DNA of 64,000 nucleotides from Lentzea californiensis (lineage in GTDB: Bacteria > Actinomycetota > Actinomycetes > Mycobacteriales > Pseudonocardiaceae), in NCBI RefSeq assembly GCF_024648825.1, contig NZ_JANBBE010000001.1:1302001-1366000 (forward strand). The letters are read 5' to 3'. The notes under the pieces are model-generated. The model had not been told where the DNA came from. It made no database searches and was given only the letters and a program-made list of their open reading frames with translations. Of the stretch, positions 33,305 through 42,491 are shown one piece after another. Positions within the stretch are counted from its first letter, which is position 1. Each line of letters begins with the position of its first letter. The translations under genes and the position numbers were made by a program.

Positions 33305-35500
33305 ATGGACCGCAAGCGCCTGCTTCGCAACCCGCTGCTGTGGATCGCTGCGGTGTTGCTGCTCTACTTCGTCTTCACCGTCCTCTTTGACGACTCGCGG
33401 GGTTACCACCCCGTGAAAACGTCTCAAGCGCTCCAACAGGTTCGGGACGGCAAGGTCAAGGAAGCCACGATCGAGGACAAGGAGCAGCGTCTCCGACTCA
33501 CCCTCACCGACGGCACCACCTTCGAGGGCAGCAACCGCCTGATCACGCAGTTCCCGGCCAGCTCGACGGACGAGATCTTCACCGTCCTCGACCAGGCCGG
33601 CAACAAGCCGACCGTCGAGACCAAGGTCAGCCAGGAGTCCATCCTGATGCAGATCTTGATCTACCTCGTGCCGCTCGGTCTGTTGTTGCTGCTGCTCATG
33701 TGGATGATGAACAACGCTCAGGGCGGCGGCAACCGCGTTCTGAACTTCGGCAAGTCCAAGGCCAAGCAGTTGTCCAAGGACATGCCCAAGACGACGTTCG
33801 CCGACGTCGCCGGTGCCCAAGAGGCCGTCGAGGAACTGGAAGAGATCAAGGACTTCCTCCAGAACCCCGGCCGCTATCAGGCACTGGGCGCGAAGATCCC
33901 GAAGGGCGTGCTGCTCTACGGCCCGCCGGGAACCGGTAAGACGCTGCTCGCCCGAGCCGTCGCCGGCGAGGCGGGCGTGCCGTTCTACTCGATCTCCGGT
34001 TCGGACTTCGTCGAGATGTTCGTCGGTGTCGGTGCCTCGCGTGTGCGTGACCTGTTCGAACAGGCCAAGCAGAACGCGCCGTGCATCATCTTCGTCGACG
34101 AGATCGACGCGGTGGGCCGCCACCGCGGCGCGGGTATGGGCGGTGGCCACGACGAGCGCGAGCAGACGCTGAACCAGCTGCTCGTCGAGATGGACGGCTT
34201 CGACTCGCGCGGCGGGATCATCCTGATCGCGGCGACGAACCGCCCCGACATCCTCGACCCGGCCCTGCTGCGTCCCGGCCGCTTCGACCGTCAGATCCCG
34301 GTGTCCGTACCGGACCTGAAGGGCCGCAAGCAGATCCTCCGGGTGCACTCGAAGGGCAAGCCGCTGGCCGCGGACGCGGACCTCGACGGCCTCGCGAAGC
34401 GCACCGTCGGGTTCTCCGGCGCCGACCTCGCGAACGTCATCAACGAGGCCGCACTGCTCACCGCGCGCCAGAACGGCCACACCATCGACGGTGCGGCGCT
34501 CGAGGAGTCGGTGGACCGCGTGATCGGCGGTCCGGCCCGCAAGAGCCGGATCATCTCCGAGAAGGAGAAGAAGATCACCGCGTACCACGAGGCAGGGCAC
34601 GCCCTGGCCGCGTGGGCGATGCCGGACATCGACCCGGTCTACAAGGTCACGATCCTGGCCCGCGGCCGCACGGGTGGTCACACCCTGTCGGTGCCGGAAG
34701 AGGACAAGGACCTGATGACCAGGTCCGAGATGATCGCGCGACTGGTGTTCGCACTGGGTGGCCGTTCCGCCGAGGAGCTCGTCTTCCACGAGCCCACGAC
34801 GGGTGCGTCCAACGACATCGAGCAGGCGACGAAGATCGCCCGCGCGATGGTCACCGAGTACGGCATGAGCGCGAAGCTCGGCGCCGTGAAGTACGGGCAG
34901 GAGCAGGGCGAGCCGTTCCTCGGACGCTCGGCCGGTCGCCAGGCGGACTACTCGCTGGAGGTCGCGCACGAGATCGACGAGGAGGTGCGCAAGCTCATCG
35001 AGGCCGCGCACACCGAGGCGTACGAGGTGCTCGTCACCTACCGCGACGTCCTCGACGACCTCACGCTCGAACTGATCGAGAAGGAGACCCTGCACCAGAA
35101 GGAACTGGAGCGGATCTTCGCCCGCGTCGAGAAGCGGCCGCGCATCACCCAGTTCAACGACTTCGGTGACCGCAGGCCGTCCGACATCCCGCCGATCAAG
35201 ACCCCTGGTGAGCTCGCCAGGGAGCGCGGCGAGCCGTGGCCGCCGATCGTCGAGGACACCCTCGACGACGAGCCGGAGACGCAGCAGGCAGAGCCCGCTG
35301 CCGCGGAACCGGCTACCGAGGCGCTGCCGTCGCCCAACGGGTCGAACGGCGTTCACCAGCCCGGTCAGCCCTCGAACCAGGCGGGTCCGCCGAACTACGG
35401 CGCCCCGCCCGGATGGACCCCGGCGACGGTGCCCGGCGGCAAGCCGCACAACGTCTGGGAGCCGAAGAAGCCGCAGCCCGACCAGGACGAGCGGCAGTGA
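33305..35500 (+). CDS. ftsH: ATP-dependent zinc metalloprotease FtsH
   Basis: 731 residues from ATG 33305, the start that puts the first helix ([18 protein letters not shown]) at the N-terminus; a longer open frame begins at 33137. A second helix ([19 protein letters not shown]) closes the extracytoplasmic domain. AAA+ module: [19 protein letters not shown] and the second region [17 protein letters not shown]. Protease: HEAGH zinc helix, with the third ligand Asp in the segment near [12 protein letters not shown]. The C-terminal 90 residues are disordered (Pro/Glu/Gln/Asn-rich), a common actinobacterial extension. Degrades unassembled membrane proteins. The stop overlaps folE (GTGA). Confidence 0.97.
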   Translation: MDRKRLLRNPLLWIAAVLLLYFVFTVLFDDSRGYHPVKTSQALQQVRDGKVKEATIEDKEQRLRLTLTDGTTFEGSNRLITQFPASSTDEIFTVLDQAGNKPTVETKVSQESILMQILIYLVPLGLLLLLLMWMMNNAQGGGNRVLNFGKSKAKQLSKDMPKTTFADVAGAQEAVEELEEIKDFLQNPGRYQALGAKIPKGVLLYGPPGTGKTLLARAVAGEAGVPFYSISGSDFVEMFVGVGASRVRDLFEQAKQNAPCIIFVDEIDAVGRHRGAGMGGGHDEREQTLNQLLVEMDGFDSRGGIILIAATNRPDILDPALLRPGRFDRQIPVSVPDLKGRKQILRVHSKGKPLAADADLDGLAKRTVGFSGADLANVINEAALLTARQNGHTIDGAALEESVDRVIGGPARKSRIISEKEKKITAYHEAGHALAAWAMPDIDPVYKVTILARGRTGGHTLSVPEEDKDLMTRSEMIARLVFALGGRSAEELVFHEPTTGASNDIEQATKIARAMVTEYGMSAKLGAVKYGQEQGEPFLGRSAGRQADYSLEVAHEIDEEVRKLIEAAHTEAYEVLVTYRDVLDDLTLELIEKETLHQKELERIFARVEKRPRITQFNDFGDRRPSDIPPIKTPGELARERGEPWPPIVEDTLDDEPETQQAEPAAAEPATEALPSPNGSNGVHQPGQPSNQAGPPNYGAPPGWTPATVPGGKPHNVWEPKKPQPDQDERQ

Positions 35501-36144
35501 CCGAGCAACACCAGCGTGACGGAGACGCCGGCCTCACCCAAGACGGGGAGGCCGGCGTCTCCGCGCGGCGGGTCTTCGACCACGCCCGTGCCGAGGCTGC
35601 GGTGCGCGAGCTGCTGATCGCGTGCGGTGAGGATCCGGAGCGCGAAGGCCTGCGCGAGACACCCGCACGGGTGGCGCGCGCTTACCAGGAGTTGTTCGCC
35701 GGTCTCTACACCGACGCGGACAGCGTGCTGGCGAAGACGTTCGACGAGAGCCACGAGGAGCTCGTCCTCGTCACGGACATCCCGATGTTCAGCTTCTGCG
35801 AACACCACCTGCTGCCGTTCCACGGCGTCGCGCACGTCGGGTACATCCCGAACGAGCACGGCCGCGTGACGGGGTTGTCGAAGCTCGCGAGGCTCGTCGA
35901 CCTCTACTCGAAGCGGCCGCAGGTGCAGGAGCGGCTGACGTCGCAGGTCGCGGACGCGCTGGTGCGCAAGCTCGAACCGCGCGGCGTGATCGTCGTGATG
36001 GAGGCCGAGCACCTGTGCATGGGCATGCGCGGTGTGCGCAAGCCCGGTTCCCGCACGACGACGTCGGCGGTGCGGGGGTTGCTGCGCACGTCCGCGTCCT
36101 CACGGGCGGAAGCGATCGAACTGATCAGGGGCCGGTCGAGGTGA
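35497..36144 (+). CDS. folE: GTP cyclohydrolase I
   Basis: 215 residues from GTG 35497, coupled to ftsH. Zinc site: CEHHLLPF and [11 protein letters not shown]; the fold segments [18 protein letters not shown] and [23 protein letters not shown] are intact. Converts GTP to dihydroneopterin triphosphate, the first step of folate synthesis. N-terminal 30 residues are a variable extension. First of folE-folP-folB-folK, all overlapping. Confidence 0.97.
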   Translation: MTEQHQRDGDAGLTQDGEAGVSARRVFDHARAEAAVRELLIACGEDPEREGLRETPARVARAYQELFAGLYTDADSVLAKTFDESHEELVLVTDIPMFSFCEHHLLPFHGVAHVGYIPNEHGRVTGLSKLARLVDLYSKRPQVQERLTSQVADALVRKLEPRGVIVVMEAEHLCMGMRGVRKPGSRTTTSAVRGLLRTSASSRAEAIELIRGRSR

Positions 36145-36962
36145 ACGGTCTGCCTCGTCCCGGCCGCTGTGTCGTGATGGGCGTGCTGAACGTGACGCCC
36201 GATTCGTTCTCCGACGGCGGCCGCTACATCGACCGGCGGGACGCGGTCGCGCACGGCGTCGAGATGTTCGAACGCGGCGCGGACATGATCGACGTGGGCG
36301 GCGAGTCGACCAGGCCCGGTGCCGGGCGCGTCGAGCCGGCCGAGGAGATCGTCCGCATCGTGCCGGTGATCAGGGCGCTGACGGGTGAAGGCGTGCCGGT
36401 CAGCGTGGACACCATGCGCGCTTCCGTTGCTGCGGCGGCGTTGGAGGCGGGCGCGTCGATCGTGAACGACGTCTCCGGTGGCCTGGCCGATCCCGAGATG
36501 GCCGCTGTCGTCGCCGCTGCCCGAGTTCCGTACGTGCTCATGCACTGGCGTGGGCACAGCACGGAGATGGACACGCTGGCGACGTACGACGACGTGGTGA
36601 CGGACGTGCGCACGGAGTTGCTGGAACGCGTCGAGGCCGCGCTGGCCGCCGGCGTCGCGGAGTCGTGCATCGTGCTCGACCCGGGACTGGGGTTCGCGAA
36701 GCTCGGCGACCACAACTGGGAGTTGTTGCAGCGCCTGGACGAACTGGTCGAGCTGGGCTTCCCGGTGCTGGTGGGGGCGTCGCGCAAGCGCTTCCTCGGC
36801 ACGTTGCTCGGCAACCGTCCACCGGACGGCAGGGAGGACGCGACCGCGGCGGTGTCCGCTCTGGCCGCGTTCAACGGAGCGTGGGGTGTGCGGGTGCACG
36901 ACGTCGACCGGACGCTGGACGCGGTCGCCGTCGCCGGTGCGTGGAGGCGGGGACATGGCTGA
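36141..36962 (+). CDS. folP: dihydropteroate synthase
   Basis: 273 residues, GTG 36141 overlapping the folE stop. Motif 1 [13 protein letters not shown] and motif 2 [11 protein letters not shown] are complete; a Lys/Arg segment [13 protein letters not shown] ends the barrel. Condenses p-aminobenzoate with dihydropterin pyrophosphate; the target of sulfonamides. Overlaps folB by 8 bp. Confidence 0.97.
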   Translation: MNGLPRPGRCVVMGVLNVTPDSFSDGGRYIDRRDAVAHGVEMFERGADMIDVGGESTRPGAGRVEPAEEIVRIVPVIRALTGEGVPVSVDTMRASVAAAALEAGASIVNDVSGGLADPEMAAVVAAARVPYVLMHWRGHSTEMDTLATYDDVVTDVRTELLERVEAALAAGVAESCIVLDPGLGFAKLGDHNWELLQRLDELVELGFPVLVGASRKRFLGTLLGNRPPDGREDATAAVSALAAFNGAWGVRVHDVDRTLDAVAVAGAWRRGHG

Positions 36963-37347
36963 CCGGATCGCGTTGACGGGCCTGCGGGTGCGCGGCAACC
37001 ACGGGGTGTTCGAGCACGAGAAGCGCGACGGGCAGGAGTTCGTCGCGGACATCACGCTCTGGCTGGACCTGAGCGTGGCGTCCCGCACGGACGACCTGAA
37101 GGAGACCTACCACTACGGCGAACTGGCCGAGATGGCCGCGGCGATCATCGGTGGTGAGCCGTGCGACCTCATCGAGACCGTGGCCGGCCGGATCGCCGAC
37201 GCCGCGATGGCGGACTCGAGGCTGCACGCGGTCGAGGTGACGCTGCACAAGCCGTCCGCACCGATCCCGCTGACGTTCGACGACGTGTCGGTGACGATCC
37301 GCCGGTCGCGCCGGCTGGCCGCGCCGCTGCCCAAGGAGGCCCGTTGA
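36955..37347 (+). CDS. folB: dihydroneopterin aldolase
   Basis: 130 residues from ATG 36955. Segments [27 protein letters not shown] and [14 protein letters not shown], with the conserved Tyr, Glu and late Lys (LHKPSAPIP), match FolB. Makes 6-hydroxymethyl-dihydropterin. Overlaps both neighbours. Confidence 0.95.
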   Translation: MADRIALTGLRVRGNHGVFEHEKRDGQEFVADITLWLDLSVASRTDDLKETYHYGELAEMAAAIIGGEPCDLIETVAGRIADAAMADSRLHAVEVTLHKPSAPIPLTFDDVSVTIRRSRRLAAPLPKEAR

Positions 37348-37838
37348 GCCGCGCGGTCCTCTCGATCGGCTCGAACCTCGGAGACCGGTTGCGGTTCCTG
37401 CAGTCCGTCGTGGACGGCTTGCGGCCGTTCGTCGTCGCCGTTTCGCCGGTGTACGAGACGGCGGCGTGGGGCGTCGAGGACCAGCCGGACTTCCTGAACG
37501 CCATCGTGATCGTCTCCTCGGACGGCGTGGACGAGTGGGGCTGGCTGCGGCGCGGCCAGGCGCTGGAGAACGCCGCCGGACGCGTGCGGGAGAAGCGCTG
37601 GGGCCCCCGCACGTTGGACGTGGACGTGGTTTCGGTGGACGGGGTGACTTCGGACCACCCGGAGCTGCTCCTGCCGCATCCTGGGGCGTTTGAGCGCGCA
37701 ACAGTCCTCGTGCCGTGGCTCGACGTCGAGCCGGACGCCGTGCTGGCGGGCCACGGACCCGTTGCGGGCCTGGAGTTCTCGGCCGAAGGCGTGCGGCGGC
37801 GCGACGACCTCGCGCTTTCGGGTTGGATGGAAGCGTGA
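37344..37838 (+). CDS. folK: 6-hydroxymethyl-dihydropterin pyrophosphokinase
   Basis: 164 residues from TTG 37344, with AAGGAGG five bases upstream and overlap with the folB stop. Core motifs [40 protein letters not shown] and the [21 protein letters not shown]/pterin site. Transfers pyrophosphate from ATP to the pterin, supplying FolP. Stop overlaps the DUF3180 start. Confidence 0.95.
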   Translation: MSRAVLSIGSNLGDRLRFLQSVVDGLRPFVVAVSPVYETAAWGVEDQPDFLNAIVIVSSDGVDEWGWLRRGQALENAAGRVREKRWGPRTLDVDVVSVDGVTSDHPELLLPHPGAFERATVLVPWLDVEPDAVLAGHGPVAGLEFSAEGVRRRDDLALSGWMEA

Positions 37839-38287
37839 AGTTCACCCGTCCCCGCGACCTCGCGGCCGTTGCGATCGTCGGCGGTCTGCTGGCGCATCTG
37901 CTGCTGCGGCTCACGTACGACTCGTTGCCGCCGTTGCCCCTGCTGGCCGGGTCGACGCTGTTCGTCATCGCGGTCGTGGAGACCGTGTTCGCGTTCTCGT
38001 TGCGGGCCAGGATCCAGCGCCGGCGGGGCGCGCGTCCGGTGCAGCCGCTGACCGCCGCCCGAGCGGTCGTGCTGGCGAAGGCGTCGTCCGTTCTGGGCGC
38101 TTTGATGTTCGGTGCCTGGAGCGGGTTGCTGATCTTCGTGCTGCCCGTCCGCGACTCGTTCCCCGCGGCCTCGAACGACCTGGTGGCGGCGGTTGTCGGG
38201 ATGATCGCGGCGGTCGCGCTGACGGCTGCCGCGCTGTGGCTGGAGCACTGCTGCAAGACGCCGGAAGAGAGTTCCGGGAAGGAATAG
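37835..38287 (+). CDS. DUF3180 membrane protein
   Basis: 150 residues from GTG 37835, four predicted helices (VAIVGGLLAHLLLRL, LLAGSTLFVIAVVETVFAF, SSVLGALMFGAWSGLLIFVL, LVAAVVGMIAAVALTAAALWL). The family always follows folK in actinobacteria; function unknown. The basic loop RARIQRRRGARPVQP between helices 2 and 3 is conserved in the family. Coupled to folK. Confidence 0.88.
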   Translation: MKFTRPRDLAAVAIVGGLLAHLLLRLTYDSLPPLPLLAGSTLFVIAVVETVFAFSLRARIQRRRGARPVQPLTAARAVVLAKASSVLGALMFGAWSGLLIFVLPVRDSFPAASNDLVAAVVGMIAAVALTAAALWLEHCCKTPEESSGKE

Positions 38288-38337
38288 ATACCCGGCCGTA
38301 GGTCTCAGTCACATAACTACGCGGTACCGTAGTGCGC

Positions 38338-39855
38338 ATGACCGGGCGAGGCGCGTCGACCGCCGACGAGCAAGATGATCACGGTCGTGGCTCAGGGCGA
38401 TTGCTGTTGGTAGCGGCATTGGCGCTCGCCCTCGTGGCCGCGGCGGTGCTCGTGCTGAGCGACAGCGCCCGCATGCTGCGTCTGGCCGTGGTGGCCGCGT
38501 TGTGGGCGGCTCTGGTGGGTGCCTTCCTCGCCGCGAGGTATCGCAGGCAGGTCACCGAACGTGACGACGAGGTGGCCGATCTCCAGTCCGTCTACGAACT
38601 GGAACTGGAGCGCGAGGTCGCCGCGCGCCGCGAGTACGAGCTCGAGATCGAGTCGGAGACCCGCAAGCGCATCGAGGAGGAGTCGCGCGCGGACATCGAG
38701 GCCTTGCGCGCCGATCTGCACTCGCTGCGCGACAACCTCCAGGCCCTGCTCGGCGGTGACGTCCTCGTCGAACGCGTGGCCCTGCGCGCCGAGTCGACCC
38801 GCCTGCGTTCGATCGGTTCGGAAGCCGCCCGGCTGACGGCGTCGCCCGAGCAGCGCGTCATCAACTCCAAACCGGTGATCACCGCGACGTCGTCCATCAC
38901 CTCGGAGAAGCCGTCCGAGCGCACCGAACTGATCGAGCGCGTCGCCCACGACGCCAAGATGCAGCCCCCGCGCCGCGAGCAGGCGCGCCCCGAGCCCGTG
39001 CGCCCGGACCCGGCCAGGAACTCGCCGCGCCCGCAGCCCGCCGTGGTCCGCCGCGAGCCCCTGAAGGCCATGAAGCAGGAGCCGCCCAGGCCGCAGCCCC
39101 GCCCCTCGGCGGCGGCAGCCGTCTCGGCCAGGCTCGGCGGCGCCACGCCGGCTCCCCAGAAGGCCCCGCCGCCCCCCACCGTGAAGGCCCAGCCGGTGCA
39201 GGCGCAGGTCCACCGCACCGAGCGGGTGCAACGCCCGCCGCAGCCCCCGGCCCGCACCGAGGCGTTGTCGCGCCCGGAGCCGTCGTCGCGCCCGGAGCAG
39301 CCCCCGAAGGCCCCCGCGGCGATCGCGAAGTCGGTGGAGACCCGCAAGCCCGAGCCCCGTTCCCGCGTGGCCGAGCGCACCGAGATGATCGATCCGAAGG
39401 CCCTGTCCGCCGGCGGAGGCCGCCGCCGCGCGGACGACCGCTCGGCTCCGACCCCGGCTCCGGTGCAGGACAGCGGCTCGTGGGAGACCCTGAAGCCGGA
39501 CGCCCCGGCCCCGAGCTCCAGCCGCCGCTCCGAGGAGCGGTCACCTCGCCGCACCGCCTCCGAGGACTCGCTGGTGTCGCTGCCCCCGGTGGGCCGCCGT
39601 TCCGCCGCCGAGCAGTCGTCGGCGAGGCTCCCGGCGGTGTCGCCCAGCAGGCGTTCCCCGGCCGACGAGGCCCCGGTCTCCGGCCGTCGCGTCGCCGAGG
39701 ACTCGTCCACCCGCCTGCCCGCGGTCTCGACGGGCCGCCGCGCCGCCCCGGAAGACCCGTCGGGTGCGCACGCGGACGGCAAGTCGGTGAGCGAACTGCT
39801 GGCCTCGCTGGGTGGAGGCGACGCACCGCGCCGCCGTCGCCGCCGCGACGACTAG
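38338..39855 (+). CDS. DUF6779 protein: two membrane helices, coiled coil, long disordered tail
   Basis: 505 residues from ATG 38338 (GTG 38332 also in frame). The GGTACCGTAG string just upstream could hold a near-leaderless promoter (TACCGT). Two helices (LLLVAALALALVAAAVLVLS and MLRLAVVAALWAALVGAFLA) are followed by a charged coiled coil (about residues 80-140, many Glu/Arg heptads). The last 330 residues are Pro/Arg/Ser-rich and disordered, ending in SELLASLGGGDAPRRRRRRDD. A cytoplasmic scaffold is a fair reading but the role is unknown. In relatives it follows DUF3180, as here. Confidence 0.82.
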   Translation: MTGRGASTADEQDDHGRGSGRLLLVAALALALVAAAVLVLSDSARMLRLAVVAALWAALVGAFLAARYRRQVTERDDEVADLQSVYELELEREVAARREYELEIESETRKRIEEESRADIEALRADLHSLRDNLQALLGGDVLVERVALRAESTRLRSIGSEAARLTASPEQRVINSKPVITATSSITSEKPSERTELIERVAHDAKMQPPRREQARPEPVRPDPARNSPRPQPAVVRREPLKAMKQEPPRPQPRPSAAAAVSARLGGATPAPQKAPPPPTVKAQPVQAQVHRTERVQRPPQPPARTEALSRPEPSSRPEQPPKAPAAIAKSVETRKPEPRSRVAERTEMIDPKALSAGGGRRRADDRSAPTPAPVQDSGSWETLKPDAPAPSSSRRSEERSPRRTASEDSLVSLPPVGRRSAAEQSSARLPAVSPSRRSPADEAPVSGRRVAEDSSTRLPAVSTGRRAAPEDPSGAHADGKSVSELLASLGGGDAPRRRRRRDD

Positions 39856-39858
39856 TCG

Positions 39859-40944
39859 TTACTTGTCGATGTCGCCGACGACGACGGCGAACGAGCTCAG
39901 CACGGCCGGCAGGTCGTCCACCTTCGTGCCGGGCAGCAGCGCGGACAGCGCCTGGATGTTGTTGAACGACGGCGTGCGGAGCTTGAGCCGCCACGGCGTC
40001 TTCTCGCCACGTGACGACAGGTGCACCCCCGAAGTGCCCAACGGCGCCTCGACACGCGTGTAGACGGAGCCCTCGGGCGCCTTGATGGCCTTGGGCAGCC
40101 GGAGGTTCACCGGCCCCTGCGGCAACTGCTCCAGGCATGCCCGAGCCAACTCCACGGACTTCACGACCTCGTCGACAAGGCACCGGACGCGCGCGGCCGC
40201 ATCACCCTCGGCCCGAACCACGGGGGAGAAGCCCAACGCCTTGTAAGCGGGCAGCGGGTCGTCACGGCGCAGGTCGAAGTCCACTCCGCTGGCTCGCCCG
40301 ATGGGCCCGGTGACCCCGTACGCCAGCGCGTCCTCGTACGGCAGGACCCCAAGTCCTTCGAGAGCACCGAAATCGATGGTCAGCTCGTTTGTGTCCACAG
40401 TAGACAGGAAGGCGGCGACCCGTTCGGTCCAGCCGGCCGGGACGTCCTCGCGCAGGCCGCCGATCCTGTTGAACATGAAGTGGATGCGCCCGCCCGACGC
40501 CTCCTCCATCAGCGCCTGCACACCCTCGCGGTACGTGGCGGCGTTGGGGGACAACGGGGTCAGGAAGACCATGTGCGCCATCAGGCGGTTCAGTTCGCAC
40601 AGCAGGGCCCGCAGCCACTGGGCACGGGCCGGGACGTCCATGCCCGTCATGCGTTCCACGGCAAGGGCGACGGCCAGCTCGTTGCAGAACGCCGAAAGCC
40701 AGTCGTGGCGGTTGGCGAGCGTCAGGACTTGCCGGTAGTCACGCACCTCGAAGAGCTTCTCGGCACCGCGGTGGAGATGGCCCACCAGTGGTTCGGCAGC
40801 GGTGATCACGAGTTCTGGCGTGACGGTCAGGCGCAGCCGGTAGGCGCCGTGGGCCGACGGGTGCAGTGGGCCCAGGTCGATCACGCGGTCGACACCCAGG
40901 TAGCGGGCGCCTGCGCCTACGCCGACGGTGATCTGCTCGCTCAC
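39859..40944 (-). CDS. orphan NADH-quinone oxidoreductase subunit D-like protein
   Basis: 361 residues. Clearly NuoD/NDUFS2: LGPLHPSAHGAYRLRLTV, then PLVGHLHRGAEKLFEVRDYRQ, then HDWLSAFCNELAVALAVE and RAQWLRALLCELNRLMAHMV. The HRGAEKL loop keeps the arginine that NDUFAF7 methylates in mitochondrial NDUFS2. No other complex I subunit is in the window, so it is a solitary paralog, like the lone NuoD-type gene of Streptomyces near ftsH/fol. It is shorter than the 400-440 residues of true NuoD. Same strand as, and downstream of, MidA-like and DUF1203 genes. Role unknown. Confidence 0.9.
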   Translation of the reverse strand: MSEQITVGVGAGARYLGVDRVIDLGPLHPSAHGAYRLRLTVTPELVITAAEPLVGHLHRGAEKLFEVRDYRQVLTLANRHDWLSAFCNELAVALAVERMTGMDVPARAQWLRALLCELNRLMAHMVFLTPLSPNAATYREGVQALMEEASGGRIHFMFNRIGGLREDVPAGWTERVAAFLSTVDTNELTIDFGALEGLGVLPYEDALAYGVTGPIGRASGVDFDLRRDDPLPAYKALGFSPVVRAEGDAAARVRCLVDEVVKSVELARACLEQLPQGPVNLRLPKAIKAPEGSVYTRVEAPLGTSGVHLSSRGEKTPWRLKLRTPSFNNIQALSALLPGTKVDDLPAVLSSFAVVVGDIDK

Positions 40945-41107
40945 CCGAGCATGGTTTCACGGGCCGGGAATCCGCCGCCGCACGGTCGAGGGCGCCGCGG
41001 GCGTCGCGGTCCGGTACCTGAGTGCGTCGGAGTGGCCGCGTCGGAAATGGAGACGTCGAGCCTGGCTCAGCCGGGTCAGGTCTGGCCGGGGCGCGCCGGA
41101 ACCGGGT

Positions 41108-41530
41108 TCAAGCCCTGGTGATCGCGAAGAAGAAGCACCCGTGCGACAGGCTTCGCACCTGGACCGCCTCGATTGCGGGATTGTTGAACAATCCGGTGAT
41201 CGTGCGATCGAACGATCCGGGCTCCACCACCTCGCCGTCGTGGATCTGACCTGCGGCGTTGTAGGAACGTAGGATGCGGGGATTGTTCAACAATTCTACA
41301 GGGAGACGATCCAACGAAGGCGTGTCCTGGCAGTCCACGTGCGTGAAGACCGGGCCGACCTCGGAGTACGGGCCCCTCCCGACCGAAGGCGAGTGCCGGA
41401 ACAACCAGACCGGCTCACCGGCCAGCGACTTGCGCAGACAACACCGCAGCGGCACCCCGGGATCGGAAGCGCGGTACTCGCGGCCGGGGTCGGACAGCGC
41501 GGCCGAGGGCAGGACGTTGTGGATTCGCAT
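41108..41530 (-). CDS. DUF1203 protein
   Basis: 140 residues from ATG 41530. Typical DUF1203 sequence: MRIHNVLPSAALSD, RASDPGVPLRCCLRKS, VWLFRHSPS, PYSEVGPVFTHVDC and a YNAAGQIHDGEVVEP stretch; the end is CFFFAITRA. Family function unknown. It lies 16 bp downstream of the MidA-like gene and 163 bp upstream of the orphan nuoD on the same strand. Confidence 0.85.
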   Translation of the reverse strand: MRIHNVLPSAALSDPGREYRASDPGVPLRCCLRKSLAGEPVWLFRHSPSVGRGPYSEVGPVFTHVDCQDTPSLDRLPVELLNNPRILRSYNAAGQIHDGEVVEPGSFDRTITGLFNNPAIEAVQVRSLSHGCFFFAITRA

Positions 41531-41546
41531 GCCCCAACGATCGTCG

Positions 41547-42461
41547 TCACCACACCGGAAAGCTGGCGGGATTCGGACGCCAGGGCGGCAGCGCGGGCAG
41601 CAGGTCCGCGACCGCCACCCCGTTGCCGTGCAGCAACCACCCGAAGCCACCCAGCCCGGCAGGATCGCGCAGCTCGGCGATCCGCCCGGCCCGAGCGGCC
41701 GACTCCAGCCAGTCCCACCCGGAACCGGCAACAGAACCGCTCAACCCCAAGGCGCGCAAAGCATCCCGCTGCGACACCAGAACCCGGTCCCCACCGGCCG
41801 CGGCAGCACAAGCGTCAAAAGCAACGTGCGCCGTGATGTCGCAAGACCCGTCGAACACTGGCTCCACCTGCCGCCCGCCCCGATACCCGGTCAGCGTGAA
41901 ACGCCGCGACGACACGAGATGCCCGTAGTCGATCGCCAACGCCGCACCACGCACCGACGACACCGCCGCAGCCCAGGCCGCGTCCCGGGGCGCCCCGACC
42001 TCGGCCAGATCGCCATCGGCCAGCGAAGGCCACCACCGGGTGATCCAGGGATCGGCGGAGGGCCCGGTCACCACCGGGCACGGGATCGCGTCGAGCCACT
42101 CGTGCCCGACCAGCAGCCCGACGCACGACGGCACCGACGAAGTCCACCGAACCCCGGGCAGCTCAACGGTAGGACCGACCTCGACCGCGGTCACCCGAAG
42201 CCGCGACGCCAGCGACCCGGACGCCAGCGAACGCACCGCGAACGCCAGTTCGCCCCCGCCCGCACCCACGTCCACGAAGTCCACGACCGGGGGAAATCCG
42301 AGCGCGGCGTCCACCCGCGACAGCAACGTCAGCAGGGCTTCTGCGAGTTCCGGGCCGACCAGCGGGGACGTCCGGAAGTGCGCGGACGGCTTCTCGCCGC
42401 GGGCGAAGAAGCCACCGGGGCCGTACAGCGCGGCGTGCCAAGCGGCTTCCCAGTCGAACAT
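41547..42461 (-). CDS. SAM-dependent methyltransferase, MidA/NDUFAF7 family
   Basis: 304 residues from ATG 42461 (MFDWEAAWHAALYGPGGFF); an upstream ATG at 42476 adds five residues but overlaps the likely promoter. Family marks: HAALYGPGGFFARGEKPSAH, FRTSPLVGPELAEAL, then the SAM-binding VDFVDVGAGGGELAFAV, VEVGPT, GHEWLDAIP and IDYGH. MidA/NDUFAF7 proteins methylate an arginine of the NuoD/NDUFS2 subunit of complex I. Here a NuoD-like gene follows two genes downstream. Divergent from PrsW, with starts 30 bp apart. Confidence 0.85.
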   Translation of the reverse strand: MFDWEAAWHAALYGPGGFFARGEKPSAHFRTSPLVGPELAEALLTLLSRVDAALGFPPVVDFVDVGAGGGELAFAVRSLASGSLASRLRVTAVEVGPTVELPGVRWTSSVPSCVGLLVGHEWLDAIPCPVVTGPSADPWITRWWPSLADGDLAEVGAPRDAAWAAAVSSVRGAALAIDYGHLVSSRRFTLTGYRGGRQVEPVFDGSCDITAHVAFDACAAAAGGDRVLVSQRDALRALGLSGSVAGSGWDWLESAARAGRIAELRDPAGLGGFGWLLHGNGVAVADLLPALPPWRPNPASFPVW

Positions 42462-42474
42462 CGGACAAGTGTGC

Positions 42475-42483
42475 ATCTAAGGT
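42475..42483. promoter_or_regulatory. overlapping divergent -10 elements of midA-like and prsW-like genes
   Basis: TAAGGT (42478-42483, plus) lies 8 bases before GTG 42492, a leaderless arrangement for the PrsW-like gene. On the minus strand the same bases contain TTAGAT (42480-42475), 13 bases before ATG 42461. The two hexamers overlap, so transcription of one should exclude the other. Confidence 0.4.
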
Positions 42484-42491
42484 CATTTCCC

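Noticed and set aside
41274..42491. N-terminal extension of the PrsW-like gene
   Set aside because: The frame is open but its product is Arg/Pro/His-rich and antisense to the MidA-like and DUF1203 genes, which have clear families.
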